From Aquatica leii (Eukaryota; Arthropoda; Insecta; Coleoptera; Lampyridae), in assembly GCA_035610365.1 (NCBI GenBank), contig CM069435.1:84229389-84293388 (forward strand): a DNA stretch of 64,000 bases, given 5' to 3'. The notes beneath the pieces are model-generated. The model saw nothing but the letters and a program-made list of their open reading frames with translations, was not told where the DNA came from and made no database searches. The position numbers and the translations under genes were made by a program. This document shows positions 1-11,500 of the stretch, piece after piece; positions within the stretch are counted from its first letter, which is position 1, and every line of letters begins with the position of its first letter.

Positions 1-182
1 ACGAAACTTTAAAGTTCAAAGTTTGTAAAGTTTGATTGTTTTTTTAATGCTCTAGATGTAATCATAACATCAGTGAATGCGAGATTCCAATTACTTTTTT
101 TTTACTATAATAATAATTTCGCGTTTTATGGAATATTAATAAATTTAAAAATTATTCTGAAAACGAACAATTAGAATTACCG
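1..182 (+). mobile_element. hAT transposon fragment
   Basis: This stretch matches, base for base over most of its length, the reverse complement of about 54425-54605, which lies inside the C-terminal half of the hAT transposase gene at 54-55.6 kb. Shared words include the run from CTTTAAAGTTCAAAG to ATCATAACATCAG. The fragment ends near 182, where the homology stops abruptly. It starts at or before the window edge, so its full extent is unknown. It carries short indels and no open frame. Confidence 0.75.
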
Positions 183-265
183 TAGAACTGGGATATTTGG
201 GAACTGGGGGGTTTATTGGGATCCAATGAAAAAAATTACATTTGGCAACAATGCCATCGCTGGAT

Positions 266-281
266 TAATAAACGACAGGTG
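266..281 (+). repeat. Target site duplication, left copy (LINE A)
   Basis: The 16-mer TAATAAACGACAGGTG occurs here immediately before LINE copy A and again at 2470-2485 directly after its AATA-rich tail. The first few bases overlap the tail sequence, so the true duplication may be 13-16 bp. Such lengths are usual for target-primed reverse transcription. Confidence 0.85.
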
Positions 282-2286
282 GTATGTTTTGAGAGAAAGG
301 TGTCTTATAAAGAGGAAATGGAGAAACAAGTAAAGGAAATAAAGAAAGAAGAAGAAGTGTGGGAATTTCTAAACAAGGAGAGAAGAAGAGGTAAAAGGAG
401 AGAAGGTTTAATGGATTTAAAAGTGTGGTTGGGTTATTGTATGGAGCGTTTGGAGGGAACAATAGAAGGACCAGGGCAGGTGACATTGCAAGGGGTAAAT
501 ACAATACAGAAGGGGTGGAAGATAACGAAAGAGGAAATGGAGGAAGCAATAAATAGACTAAAATTAAGAAAGACGGCAGGAACGGACGGTACGCAAGGAG
601 AGTAATGGAAATATGTAGGGAAGAGAGTGAGAGGAAATATAAGAAAAAATTTTAATATAATATGGAAAGGGGAGGAATTGCCAGGGAGTTGGAAAGAAAG
701 TTTAATTCTTCCGGTTTATAAAGAAGGGGATAGGAAGGAGGTAAAGAATTATAGAGGGATTAATGTCACTAATGTAAGTTATAAATTGTATGCCATGATT
801 ATACAAAGGAGGTTGAAAAAAGAAGTGGAAGAAAAAAGTCTATTACCAGATTGGCAGATTGGATTTAGAGTGGTAAGAAGGGCAATATACAATGTTTATA
901 TATTCAAACAGTTGGTGAATAGAGAGCTAGATAAGAAAAGGGGTAAGGTATACGCGTTCTTTATGGACATAGGAGCTGCGTTTGATCATGTGAATAGGAA
1001 AAGCTATAGAGGGTGTTAAGGAAAAAGGCAATAGAGGAACAACTAGTGAGGAAACTAGAAGGGATATATAAAGAGACTAAGAATAGGGTAAAAATAGGGG
1101 ATAGTGTTAGTGAAGTGTTTTGGACGAGGAAGGGGTTAAAGCAGGGGTGTCCTCTTAGCCCTATTTTATTTGCACTGTATATAGAGGACATAGAGGAAGT
1201 GTTGAAGGGAGGACAGTGTGGTGGAATGGTCATGGAGGGAGGGGTTAAAGTGTGGGTGTTGGCATATGCAGACGATATGGTCATGGTGTCAAAAAATGAG
1301 TTGGAAATGAAAGGTATGATAAATACGATAAAGAGGTACCTGGAAAGGAAAGATTTGGGTTTAAATGTGAGAAAGTCTAAGATGGTAGTTTTTCAAAAAG
1401 GGAGAGGAGGGAAGAAAAAGGAGGAGTTAAGTTGGGGAGAACAGAAGATAGAGGCAGTGAATGAAGTGACATATTTGGGATATAGGCAAAGGTATGAAAA
1501 TAAAGATAATGCGCATATAAGGGAGTTAGCAAAGAAGGGTAACAGGGTATTAAGGCAAGTATGAAGTTTAGGGGAAAGAGTGTTTGGGAAGGAGATCGAG
1601 AAGAGAAGATGGCTGTTCGAAAAATTGATTAAAAGTGTGATGATATACGGGGTGGAGGTATGGGGTTGGAAGGAGTAAAACCTATTGGAAAGGGTGCAAA
1701 TAAAATATTGGAAATGGATACTAGGTTTAGACAGGGAGACGCCGGGGTACATAATGGAGGAGGAGGGGAAGTTAGAAAAGATTAGAAAAAAAAAAGATAG
1801 CAAAAATATATATGAGCAGGAGGAAAGGAAACTGTACTACCAACGAGAAAGTTTCGCAAGAGAAGAGGTGGTAAGAAGGAGAAAGGAAGGGAGGTTAAAT
1901 ACGGAGGAGATAGTAAGAAGAGATAAAGACTCGCAGGTGCAAGAGAGGGAAGGAAAGATAAGAGAAGGAAAGTATAACGTAAGGTATGGGAAGTGTCCAG
2001 GGGGGTTCCTAAGTACCTGATGAGAAGGAGAAGTTTAGAAGAGAAACGGCTTATAGCCAGGTTTAGATGTGGAAATGAGGAGAATTTAAATAAGTATTGG
2101 AAGGAGGATGTAATAAGGAGATGTAGATTATGTGGGGAAGGATGGGAGAACATAGAGCAGTTAAGGGAGAAGTGTGACGAGCTAAGGGAAGAAATGAGGG
2201 GGAGGAAGGCTTTGCTTGGGGAGGAGGGGGAGGTATTGGATTGGATGAAAGCAGTAAAGGAAAGAAGGATAAGAGGGGAGGGTTAG
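282..2286 (+). pseudogene. LINE A ORF2 remnant: reverse transcriptase and C-terminal zinc knuckle
   Basis: The protein would have copied the element's RNA into DNA at a nicked chromosomal site. Conserved reverse transcriptase blocks are readable in order: the KEGDRKEVKNYRGI block near 720-765, FFMDIGAAFDHVNR near 955-1000 (palm motif with the first Asp), QGCPLSPILFALY near 1140-1180, and YADDMVMV near 1264-1290 (catalytic Asp pair intact). The reading frame is broken by stops near 602 and 1560 and by several frameshifts, including near 1010 and 1780. The C-terminal Cys-rich knuckle near 2120-2180 reads C-x2-C, then Gln where copy B has His, then Cys, so one zinc ligand is lost. It cannot encode a working enzyme. 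Confidence 0.85.
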
Positions 2287-2469
2287 GTCTAACGAAATAG
2301 AATAGTAAGATGGTGATTGGAATAATTTATTGGAGAAAGTTATTTTAGTTTTATAAATTTTTGTATATATTATATGTATTATATTATTATGTAAAGGGAA
2401 AAGGTGTAAGGGTAACGTAATCCATTGTAAGGCCGAATGGCTCAACAATTATCAATAAATAAATAATAA
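282..2469 (+). mobile_element. LINE copy A, 5'-truncated non-LTR retrotransposon
   Basis: This is a GA-rich non-LTR element truncated at its 5' end so that it begins in the linker between endonuclease and reverse transcriptase. It ends with a tail of AATA and AAT units instead of pure poly(A). Copy B (6468-10596) is the same family: the 3' untranslated region from GGTTAGGTCTAACG to the tail matches almost perfectly. Flanking 16-bp duplications show insertion by target-primed reverse transcription. The clade is uncertain; an AP-type endonuclease in copy B together with the C-terminal zinc knuckle points to the I/R1/jockey part of the LINE tree. Confidence 0.9.
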
Positions 2470-2485
2470 TAATAAACGACAGGTG
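2470..2485 (+). repeat. Target site duplication, right copy (LINE A)
   Basis: Second copy of TAATAAACGACAGGTG, directly after the element's tail. The following sequence does not resemble the LINE, so the boundary is firm to within the few bases shared with the tail. Confidence 0.85.
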
Positions 2486-2925
2486 CAACTTTAGTAGTAT
2501 GAAGTTGGCCACCAATGCAATGTGTTTCTAGTAAAACCATCGTTACAAATAGTAAGTAGCATTCAAAATAAAATTTTAAAATACTGTATTAAAAACTGGT
2601 CTCAAAATGAGCGTGTTCAACTTTAATTTGTAGAGATATGTAAATATTATTAAACTGAATTATAATTATACCGGTCAAAAGGTGGCAGTGTGGTTATGAT
2701 ACTACGAAGTTTTGAAGTGTTTCAAATTTAACGTTTTTGTTTTGTTTGTGATTCACTAACGCGGAGTTATTTGGGATATAAAGTCGTGGTTATTTGGGAA
2801 ATTGTTATTAGGGACCTGAAAATACTATAATATTCGTAAAATATTTATTTCAGGCCTTACATTGGTAAGAAATTATAAACGTTCGTTAACACACTGTAGA
2901 AACGGGAAAAAATCATCGTCCTTAT
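2486..2925. other. Stretch without a gene; probable 5' end of pogo copy 1
   Basis: No coding sequence is visible. Near 2669 a TA is followed by CCGGTCAAAAGGTGG, which resembles in part the terminal repeat of the pogo element at 32551 (CCGTCAAACGGG). It may be the left end of pogo copy 1, but no matching right end was found. Confidence 0.35.
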
Positions 2926-4382
2926 ATGTCATATACCAAAGATAATCTAAATAAAGCCTTGAGGATGTAAAAATAAAAAAGCTTACTATATTAGCAGCAG
3001 CCAAAAAATATTCTGTTCCAAAATCAACAATTGGGAGAAAACTTTTAAAACGACTTGTATAAACAACCCGGACGACTATTTTTATTCTCGGATAATGAAG
3101 AAAATAACTTTATTCTTCACTTAAATTTAGTTTCTTCGTGGGGATTTCCTTTTGATTCACTAGATTTGAGATTATTTTTGCAGAATTACCTCAATAAAAA
3201 AGGTGTTCAAGAAACACGTTTGAAAAACAATTTAGCAGGTAAAGACTGGGTTACACACTTTTTAAAACGTCATAAAGATAAGTTATCAAACAGACTTTCA
3301 GAAAATATTTTAACCAAACGAGCAGCAATGTCTCATGATGTTGATAAGTTTTTTAAAAATGCCAAAGATATTTTGAATAAAACTGATCCTGCGCTGTTGA
3401 TCAATTTTGATGAAACCAACGTGACTGATAATCCAGGTGCAAACAAATTTATATTCAAAAGGGGTACCAGATACCCAGAGAGAGTTTTAAACGCAACAAA
3501 AACTGTCATTAGCTTGATGTATGCTGGAACAGCTGACGGCCAGATGCTGCCTGTTTATGTTGTGTACAAGGCAGAGCACCTGTGGGACTCTTGGACCACA
3601 GGCGGGCCTCCTGGTACTATATATAACAGATCTCGATCTGGTTGGTTTGATGCAGTGAAAAGGTTCTAGTAGGAGATAATACATCCTCTTATTTTTCTGA
3701 ATCAGTTCTTAAAACTTGTCAAGAAATGAGCATAGAGTTTATATGTCTACCCAGCAATGCTACACACGTCACGCAGCCCCTGGATGTGGCATTTTAAGCC
3801 TCATTAAAAAAATATTGGCGCGAAATCCTAACGACTTGGAAGAAAACAGAGAGGAGGCGTTCAAGCACTTTATCTAAAGACGTGTTTCCCTCGTTTTTAA
3901 TGGAACTCCAAAATCAATTAGAATTGAATGGAAGAGGTTCTAGAAATCTAGTTTCTGGTTTTAATAAAACGGGACTATTTCCTATTGACCCTGCCAGGCC
4001 CAAAGCCCGAATTCCTCATCAAGAAAATGGAGGCGAAAACGCATCACTACTTTCAGCATCACTAATTTCAATCCTTAGTGAAATGAGAGGTAATTCTTCT
4101 AGTACTACGCCAAAAACACCTAGACGAAAAAGACTGACGGTAGAGGCAAAAAAAAGTATTGGAGCAGAAGACATTCTGAGAGAAACGCCCGCAAAACCAA
4201 AGAATAAAAGAAACATACGAGTGGAAAGTGGCACATTCTGTCACCTTGATGGATCAGATTCTGAAGATTTAGATGAAACTGAAGAGATACTTTCTGATAT
4301 TTTTAATGTTTTAAATATTTTTTTTATTTCTTGTGCTTTTGTATCATATATTACATTTGAAACCAAAATACAAAAATTTTGA
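2926..4382 (+). pseudogene. pogo-type transposase, broken (pogo copy 1)
   Basis: A Tc1/mariner-superfamily transposase of the pogo/jerky type, which would cut and paste its own element at TA sites. The N-terminal helix-turn-helix reads from 2926 (SYTKDNLNKAL, then after a frameshift near 2963 KKYSVPKSTIGRK). The CENP-B-like second domain includes WGFPFDSLDLR and FLKRHKDKLS (3140-3300). The first catalytic Asp is in NFDETNVTD (about 3404-3430), the second in VGDNTSS (about 3669), and the third in TQPLDVAF (about 3776-3795). Between WFDAVKRF and VGDN about 20 residues are deleted with a frame change, and a TAA follows VAF near 3796. The acidic tail SDSEDLDETEE is typical of the family. Clearly dead. 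Confidence 0.85.
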
Positions 4383-4630
4383 GTTGTAATACTGTTAGAA
4401 TATATTTGATATTTCTGTTTTCTATAAGTTTATAATTATGTTATGTATCTCAATGAAAAAATACTTGTATGGCTTATGGCTTGTACTTGTAAAATATTAA
4501 AATGAAAATAAATTTATGAAAATACTTTTTTAAATTTATTTTTCAATAGTGGATAATAATACCTAACTTAACGCGTATCTGTACTTACATATAAACGTAA
4601 TACAAATTTGGGGCGTTATTTTAAATTCGC
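4383..4630 (+). mobile_element. 3' non-coding end of pogo copy 1
   Basis: An AT-rich tail that is present again, inverted, at about 51880-52160, including GGATAATAATACCTAACTTAA. Homology between the two copies fades after about 4600 in this copy, which places the right end of the element near 4600-4630. A terminal inverted repeat could not be defined. Confidence 0.6.
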
Positions 4631-6260
4631 GCCTGCGTTTCATGAATATGTCACGCCTGATGATAGATTGTTCTTTTTTATTTCATTACCAAGCATTTTT
4701 TTAAAGTTTTTATACATTTTTTCTATTACCCGTTTATTTTATGTTAACATTGTTAGTTTTTTTTTTTAATTTACAATATTCATTTTTTTTACTAATTTCC
4801 AAATTTTTGTTGTTCTTATTTAGCTTCTAGTTCGTCTGATACTTTTTTCAAAACTTATAGTTTCTTTAATGTTTCTGTCAAAACTGAAGTTCCAGTATTT
4901 ACTATAATTATATGTAATTTAAGAACTGCGACATTACAAAAAAAATTTAATCAGTGTAAACAAAATTTTTCAAATACCAATAATTGACTAAAAAAGAACA
5001 TTGACACATTCTTCGGGAAAAAGAAAACTTACAATACAACTTAATCGTTCAATCTAAACATTTTGATTTAAGAAAGTAAACAAAACAGTTGGTGCTAAAC
5101 ATGCTTATTCACGCTCACACAAATTTCAACAAAAGAATTGGCAGTTTTTATAACAACAATTAAGAAAATGCATCTCAGGAAAAGAATAACGGTCGAAAAC
5201 GACCTTCTCTATATATTAATGCTCGCTCCAATTTACTCTCAAACAATACCATATAAAGTACAGTTAATTAAATTACGGTTGTTGAAAGATTCCCTCGAGT
5301 ATTAAGATAAAAACAATAGTCATTAACATTACGCTCTTTAAAATATAGTAATCGTAAGTGTGTTGCTGCTGCCAATGCTCACAAAAAAAAACCAGATCGG
5401 ATATTACATAAAAGACACGTATTCATGCACGTACAAGTTTTTTCATTGAATGATCCGTTAGAAAGTTGAATATAAGTAAGTAGGAAGTAAGAACGATAAA
5501 AGTGGTCTCGTATATATTTTGGGCTAATTATATTCCATAACATCCAGTTTATAATTGTTCGTATCAACTGCCTGCAAGTTGTTTGTATAATCAGCTATGT
5601 TGCCAAGTTTCTTAATTGAGTAGTTAAACAAACATAACGTTTAGTTTCTAGTATCAAGTATACTAAACAAGCATCTCTAATCCTAAGTTTGTTTAAAATC
5701 GAAAGTGTACAATCTAGAACGTGTTAAATTAGAAAACTAACAGATTGTCTTCTTAAGATGAACACAATTTTAAAGAAAATTTTTTTAGGAAATGAATAAA
5801 TTGTAAACAATGCCAAAAGTCAATCAAAAATAATAAATACATGGCTATAGAACGTTTATTTCTAAAACGTAATGTCATAAACAAATTATCTAAATATATT
5901 AAGTGATTCTAATTCTAATAACTCGTTTTGATTTAATAATTGATTGCAATAATAATAATGAAAATTCATCCATGTATTAGCTAAGGTTTTTGGCTGCTGC
6001 TGTAAATATTGTAAGATTCTGTCGCAAGTATTGCAGCCGGATTATAATTAGTAAATTACGCAACATTATAAATACACTACTATTTATGGAAAGCTAAATA
6101 GTTAAAAAATTAAGATAATAATTTAAAAAATGATGTGACGATTTATAATTGTTTTGTAGAAGAATTAAATGTGCGTATATTTAATTTTTTTTATTATGTA
6201 AAATTTCAAGTTTATAAAACAATAACATACTTAACTAATCATATGTTGTTTTCTCTACAA
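4631..6260. other. AT-rich stretch with no recognisable gene
   Basis: No long open frame with recognisable product, RNA gene or bounded repeat is visible. A short perfect hairpin, GGTCGAAAACGACC, lies near 5192. The 62-codon minus-strand frame at 5379-5567 has no supporting features. Confidence 0.5.
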
Positions 6261-6261
6261 T

Positions 6262-6467
6262 AGAAAAAATTTTTAATAGTAATTTACGTAACAATCGTCG
6301 AAAATAAGTATAACATAACAAACGTTAATGCGAGGCGAGGCCGCACGGCCGACCGTTGCATGTGAGTGAGTTATACCATGAAACTTTCAACGAGAGTAAC
6401 GTACATTATTTTTTGTGTTGTTTTTTGTAAAATTACATTCTTTTTCAAACAATTTTTAAAAAAATTG
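6262..6467 (+). repeat. Dispersed repeat R, copy 1 (left part)
   Basis: A repeat family present at least five times in this window: here (continued at 10607-10735), 13295-13500, 25940-26290, 26291-26795 and, reversed, 52790-52920. Diagnostic words are GTTGCATGTGAGTGAGTTAT, AACTTTC-ACGAGAGTAACGTACATTATTT and TACTACATTTATTACTAAAT. This copy is split by LINE copy B. No coding capacity is evident. Confidence 0.75.
6458..6467 (+). repeat. Target site duplication, left copy (LINE B)
   Basis: AAAAAAATTG lies here and again at 10597-10606, each on the repeat R side of the junction. It is low-complexity, so the exact length is uncertain, but its position agrees with the point where repeat R is interrupted. 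Confidence 0.6.
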
Positions 6468-6559
6468 GTGGAGTTACGTTTAGGCGGTGAAAGAGGAAGG
6501 TTGTGTAGATATGTAAATTGAATAAATCTAAAATAACGCGTTTAAACGGTATTAAAAGA

Positions 6560-7160
6560 GGTAAAGAGTATAAGAGAGGAACAAATTAAGATGGGTAAGA
6601 AGTTGGAAGGGAATAATAAAGAGGTAAAGGAGATGAAAGAAGAATTAAGAAAGACAAATTAAGAACGGAAGAGGAAATTTGAAGAAATGGGAGAAAAGTA
6701 TAGAAAGTTGAAGGCCAGATTGGAGAAGATAGAGAGAAGCTGGGAAAAAACGGAAAAAGAAGAACAAACATAATCATAAGAGGTATGGAAGTGAAAGATG
6801 GAAAGAAGGAGCAAAAGGAGCAAGTGGAAAATTGGATGAAAAAGGATTTAAATATTAAGAAAACAGTGGTAGAAACTAGAAAGTTAGCAGAGCGTGTAAT
6901 ATTAGTAAGGATGGGTACATTTGAGGATAAGTTAGATGTATGGAAGCAAAAAAGAAGGTTATGAGGTACAAACATTTATTTAGACGATGACATGACGAGA
7001 AGGGAAATAGAAATACAAAAGAAGATAAGATATGAGGTGAGTAAGATGAAGGGAGAGGGGAAAAGTATTAAAATAGGATTCTTGAAAGTGTGGGTGGAAG
7101 GTGAAGAAAGGTTTTGGGATGAGGTGAGAGGAACTCTAGTAAAGAAGGGAGCAAAAAACT
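6560..7160 (+). pseudogene. LINE B ORF1-like region, broken
   Basis: The translated fragments are highly charged and rich in Lys and Glu with heptad-like spacing (6590-6770), suggesting a coiled coil such as LINE ORF1 proteins use to trimerise on the element RNA. A later block reads DDDMTRREIEIQKKIRYEV (about 6983-7040) and then KSIKIGFLKVWVEGE. Several stops (near 6660, 6770 and 6963) and at least one frame change break it. No RNA-recognition or zinc-knuckle motif is clear, so the assignment rests mostly on its position before ORF2 and its composition. Confidence 0.6.
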
Positions 7161-7224
7161 AAGAGTTGGGGGAGGGAAGGATGGATCAAACGATTTTGGC
7201 TTAGCAAGTTTTAAGGAAAAAGAG

Positions 7225-10200
7225 ATGGAAATGCAGAATCAAATGAAATTATTGTTTTGGAATGTGGCAGGCATAAAAAATAAAGAAGAGGATTTCTGGA
7301 GATACGTAGAGGGTTTTGATATGATGGGAATGTCGGAAACATAGTTGGAGGAAAAAGACTGGAAGTATGGAAGGAAAAATTACCAGAGGGGTATAATTGG
7401 AAGGTGGAACTTGCAACTAGAAAAGAAAGTAAAGGTAGAGCAAGGGGAGGAATACTAACGGATATAAAAAGGAACTGGTCGGTGGAAGAAGAGGAGGAAG
7501 ACGAGAAGCAAGGGAAAGGGATCATAAAAAATTATGTGATCAGAGAAGGAAAGGAAAAATACATAGTGTTAACAGTTTATGGGCGGGATATGAGGTTGAT
7601 AAGTGAACAGATTGAGAAAATGGTACAGGGGGAGGAAAAGGAAAAGATTATTATAGGGGGTGATTTTAACGCGAGAACAGGAGAAAAGGGAGGAGTGATT
7701 ATACAAGGGGAAGTAAAGAAAAGAGTTAGCATGGATAAGACAGTTAATAGGAAGGGGAAAATGTTAGTGGAGATATGTGAGGAAAAAGGGTGGTCAATTC
7801 TTAATGGAAATATAGAGGAGGGGGGCAGAGGTGACTACACTTATATGGGAGGGAGAGGAGAGTTGATGATCGATTACGTGATAGTGAGTGGGGAGATGTG
7901 GGAGGACATAGAAAGGTTTAAAGTGGGGGATAAAGAGGAATTGGATCATCAGCCACTGGAAGTGATTTTAAAAGGAAAAGAGCAAGGAAATAAAGAGGAA
8001 CAGAGGGGATGGGGAGTAAAAAAGATGTGGACTGAAAGCATAGAAAGAAAGATATAAGATGAAGTTGAAGCAAGTGAATTGGGGAGATGTAGGGGGGAAG
8101 AAGGATTAAAGGAGTTGACTGTAGAAATGGAGAAGGCAGTAGAAAAGAAAAGGTTTGAGAGAAGACAAGGAAAAAAGAGAAACGAAAATAGGTGGTGGAA
8201 TAGAGAATGTATAGAGGCAAAAACAGAGATGAGAAATGCTAGAAGAAGATGGAAGAAAGGTATAATAGATGTACAGGAGTATAAGGGGAAGAAAGTGAAT
8301 TTTAAAAATGTATGTTTTGAGAGAAAGGTGTCTTATAAAGAGCAAATGGAGAAACAGGTAAGGGAAATAAAGAAGGAAGGAGAAGTGTGGGAATTTCTAA
8401 ACAAGGAGAGAAGAAGAGGTAAGAGGAGAGGAGGTTTAATGGATTTAAAGGTGTGGTTGGGTTATTGTATGGAGCGTTTGGAGGGAACAATATAAGGACC
8501 AGGGCAGGTGATATTGCAAGGGGTAAATACAATACAGGAGAGGTGGGAGATAACAAAAGAGGAAACGGAGGAAGCAATAAATAGACTAAAATTAAGAAAA
8601 ACGGCAGGAACGGACGGTACGCAAGGAGAGCAATGGAAATATGTAGGGGAGAAAGTGAGAGGAAATATAAGAATTTTTTTTAATATGATATGGAGAGGGG
8701 AGGAATTGCCAGGGAGTTGAAAAGAAAGTTTAATTCTTCCGGTTTATAAGGGTTAGGGATAGGAAGGAAGTAAAGCAATATAGAGGGATTAGTGTCACTA
8801 ATGTAAGTTATAAATTGTATGCCATGATTATACAAAGGAGGTTGGAAAAGGAAGTGGAAGAAAAAAGTCTATTACCAGATTGGCAGATGGGATTTAGAGT
8901 GGGAAGAAAGGCAATAGACAATGTTTATATATTAAAACAGTTGGTGAATAGAGAGCTAGATAAGAAAAGGAGTAAGGTATACGCGTTCTTTATGGACATA
9001 GAAGCTGCGTTTGATAATGTGAACAGGGAAAAGCTATGGAGGGTGTTAAGGAAAAAGGGAATAGAGGAACAACTAGTGAGGAAACTAGAAGGGATATATA
9101 AAAAGACTAAGAATAGGGTAAAAATAGTGGATAGTGTTAGTGAAGTATTTTGAACGAGGAAGGGGTTAAGGCAGGGGTGTCCTCTTAGCCCTATTTTATT
9201 TGCACTGTATATAGGAAACATAGCGGAAGTGCTAAAGGGAGGACAGTGTGGTGGGGTGGTCATGGAGAGAGGGGTTAAAGTGTGGGTGTTGGCATATGCA
9301 GACGATATGATCATGGTGGCAAAAAATGAGTTGGACATAAAAGGTATGATAAATACGATAAAGAGGTACCTGGAAAGGAAAAATTTGGGTTTAAATGTGA
9401 GAAAGTCTAAGATGGTAGTTTTTCAAAAAGGGAGAGGAGGGAAAAAAAAGGAGGAGTTAAGTTGGGGAGAACAGAAGATAGAGGCAGTAAATGAAGTGAC
9501 ATATTTGGGATATAGGCTAAGGTATGATAAAAAAAGATGATGCGCATATAAGGGAGTTAGCAAAGAAGAGTAACAGGGTATTAGGGCAGGTATGGAGTTT
9601 AGGGAAAAGAGTGTTTGGGAAGGAGATCGAGAAGAGAAGATGGCTGTTCGAAAAATTGATTAAAAGTGTGATGATGTACGAGGTGGAGATATGGGGTTGG
9701 AAAGAGTAGAACCTATTGGAAAGGGTGCATATAAAATATTGGAAATGGATACTAGGTTTAGACAGGGAGACGCCGGGGTACATAATAGAGGAGGAGGGGA
9801 AGTAAGAGAAGATTAGAATAGAAGCAGGGAAAAGGGCGATGGGTTATAAAGAGACAATGAAGGGTAGGAGAGAATGTAAAATTTTTCAATGTTGCTGGAG
9901 GACGGTAAAAGATAGCAAAAATATATATGGACAGGAGGAAAGAAAACTGTACTATCAACGAGGAGGTTTCGCAAGAGAAGAGATGGAAAGAAGGTGTGAG
10001 GAAGGGAGGTTAAATACGGAGGAGATAGTAAGAAGAGATAAAGACTCGCAGGTGCAAGAGAGGGAAGGAAAGATAAGGGAAGGAAAGTATAACGTAAGGT
10101 ATGGGAATATAGTATCCAGGGGGGTTTCTAAATATCTGATGGGGAGAAAAAGCTTAGAAGAGAAACGGCTTATAGCATGGTTTAGATGTGGAAATGAGGA

Positions 10201-10405
10201 GAATTTAAATAAGTATTGGAAGGAGGATGTAATGAGGAGATGTAGATTATGTGGGGAGGGATGGGAGGACATAGAGCACTTGAGTGAGGAGTGTGACGAG
10301 CTAAGGGAAGAAATGAAGGGGAGAAAGGCTTTGCTTGGGGAAGAGGGGAAGGGATTGGATTGGATGAAAGCAGTAAAGAAAAAAAGGATAAGAGGGGAGG
10401 GTTAG
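7225..10405 (+). pseudogene. LINE B ORF2 remnant: endonuclease and reverse transcriptase
   Basis: The ATG at 7225 leads directly into the AP-endonuclease start KLLFWNVAGIKN; the catalytic block GMSET is followed by TAG at about 7339 where Trp is expected. GGDFNARTG (about 7656-7682) and ELDHQPLEV (about 7938-7965) are the Asp and His blocks of the nuclease. Reverse transcriptase blocks follow: FMDIEAAFDNVNR (about 8991-9030), QGCPLSPILFALY (about 9170-9210) and LAYADDMIMV (about 9292-9320). The C-terminal knuckle is C-x2-C-x8-H-x4-C (about 10240-10295). There are about six nonsense codons, mostly Trp or Glu to stop (8055, 8493, 8718, 9151, 9707), and frameshifts near 7362, 8750 and 9535. Confidence 0.9.
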
Positions 10406-10596
10406 GTCTAACGAAATAGAATAGTAAGATGGTGATTGGATTAATTTATTGGAGAAAGTTATTTTAGTTTTATAAATTTTTGTATGTATTATATGTATTA
10501 TATTATTATGTAAAGGGAAAAGGTGTAAGGGTAACGTAATCCATTGTAAGGCCGAATGGCTCAACAATTATTAATAAATAATAATAATAAAAATTA

Positions 10597-10606
10597 AAAA
10601 AAATTG
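10597..10606 (+). repeat. Target site duplication, right copy (LINE B)
   Basis: Second AAAAAAATTG, after the LINE tail. Repeat R resumes immediately downstream. Confidence 0.6.
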
Positions 10607-10735
10607 AAATCACAAGAAAAGTAAAGTTGATATAGGTACTACATTTATTACTAAATATGTCAAATTTTACATTAACTTTAACAGCGTATTTTTCAATTTT
10701 AACTGAATTTTTTTTCTGCTAAAATGTTTAAAAAA
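10607..10735 (+). repeat. Dispersed repeat R, copy 1 (right part)
   Basis: Continuation of the repeat interrupted at 6467. It contains GTACTACATTTATTACTAAA and the following ACATTAACTTTAACA also seen at 26519-26570 and 13410-13450. Confidence 0.7.
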
Positions 10736-10739
10736 TCGA

Positions 10740-11500
10740 AAGGGGTGAAATTTTTTTAATTGGCATAAACTTTAGTCTTTGCTTTTCAAAAACCAGTCGC
10801 GAAAACTCGCTTATCTCCGCTCCAATTTTTACTTTCCTATAAGGAAAGTATAACAATTGCAATTTTACGTTTCAAGGTCTTCTGAATCAGAAAAATGTAT
10901 TTTTGACAAAAAAAATGTGGGTATCTGCGCGCGCGTGCGCGCGCTCGTGTGTGTGTGTATGCGTGTGCGTGTGTGTGTGTCTGTGTATGTAACGATGTAC
11001 CCACGATAACTGTCGAACTAAAAGTCATAGTAATTTAAAATTTGATACGGAGCTGGCCTTTCATATTCTCTAGGTTCTGTCAAAAAAAGGGATCTGATAA
11101 AAAAACTAAAAATAGGTGAATTCGCCATTTTTAACAGTTTTTCTTATATAATTTTGTACGTTTGTAAATTATTCGAATTATTTTTAGTTTCTTATAAAGA
11201 TAATTCTTCCTAACAGTTTAGTTAAATAAAATGAAATTAGCATTAACAGTTTATTAGATATTTGATTTATAATTTAAAATGAATTCTAAACATAATCTAG
11301 GTTCGAATCCTGTCTCCTACTTTTTTTTAGAAGAAAAACTGATTTACTAAAAGGGAAAGCAATATCAAGGCGCACAAATATAATCGTAGTCGATACGATA
11401 ACATAACCACAATTTACCATATTTCGGTTACATCCTAATGAAACCGAAACATTTCAAAAATTTTATAGCATGCTAGGAAGTCAATACAAACGTGTACATA
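10740..11500 (+). repeat. Dispersed repeat S, copy 1
   Basis: Matches a second copy split into 14690-14841 and 16337-16745. Shared blocks: a short palindrome around CTTTCCTATAAGGAAAGTAT, the block TATTTTTGACAAAAAAA, a TG-rich run, TACC-ACGATAACT-TCGAAC, ATTTTTAACAG, GTTCGAATCCTG and TTATAGCATGCTAGGAAGT. It holds a GC/GT simple repeat at 10928-10985. GGTTCGAATCC near 11300 is identical to a tRNA T-arm (B box) and is followed by eight Ts, so a tRNA-derived segment is possible. No coding frame. Confidence 0.75.
10928..10985. repeat. GC/GT dinucleotide simple repeat
   Basis: Alternating purine-pyrimidine run: GCGCGCGCGTGCGCGCGC followed by (TG)n with single interruptions. Copy 2 of repeat S has only a short TG run at the same place, so the tract expanded here or shrank there. 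Confidence 0.9.

Larger units (their letters stand above)
6468..10596 (+). mobile_element. LINE copy B, long non-LTR retrotransposon
   Basis: About 4.1 kb, the longest copy of the GA-rich LINE family. It has a leader, an ORF1-like region (6560-7160), an ORF2 region (7225-10405) with AP endonuclease, reverse transcriptase and zinc knuckle, a 3' untranslated region nearly identical to copy A, and a tail of AATA and AAT units. It interrupts repeat R: R sequence stops at 6467 and resumes after 10606. It may be nearly full length, but the true 5' end of the family is unknown. Confidence 0.85.

Noticed and set aside
10837..11028. Minus-strand frame rich in Thr, His and Arg
   Set aside because: It is a translation of the GC/GT simple repeat.
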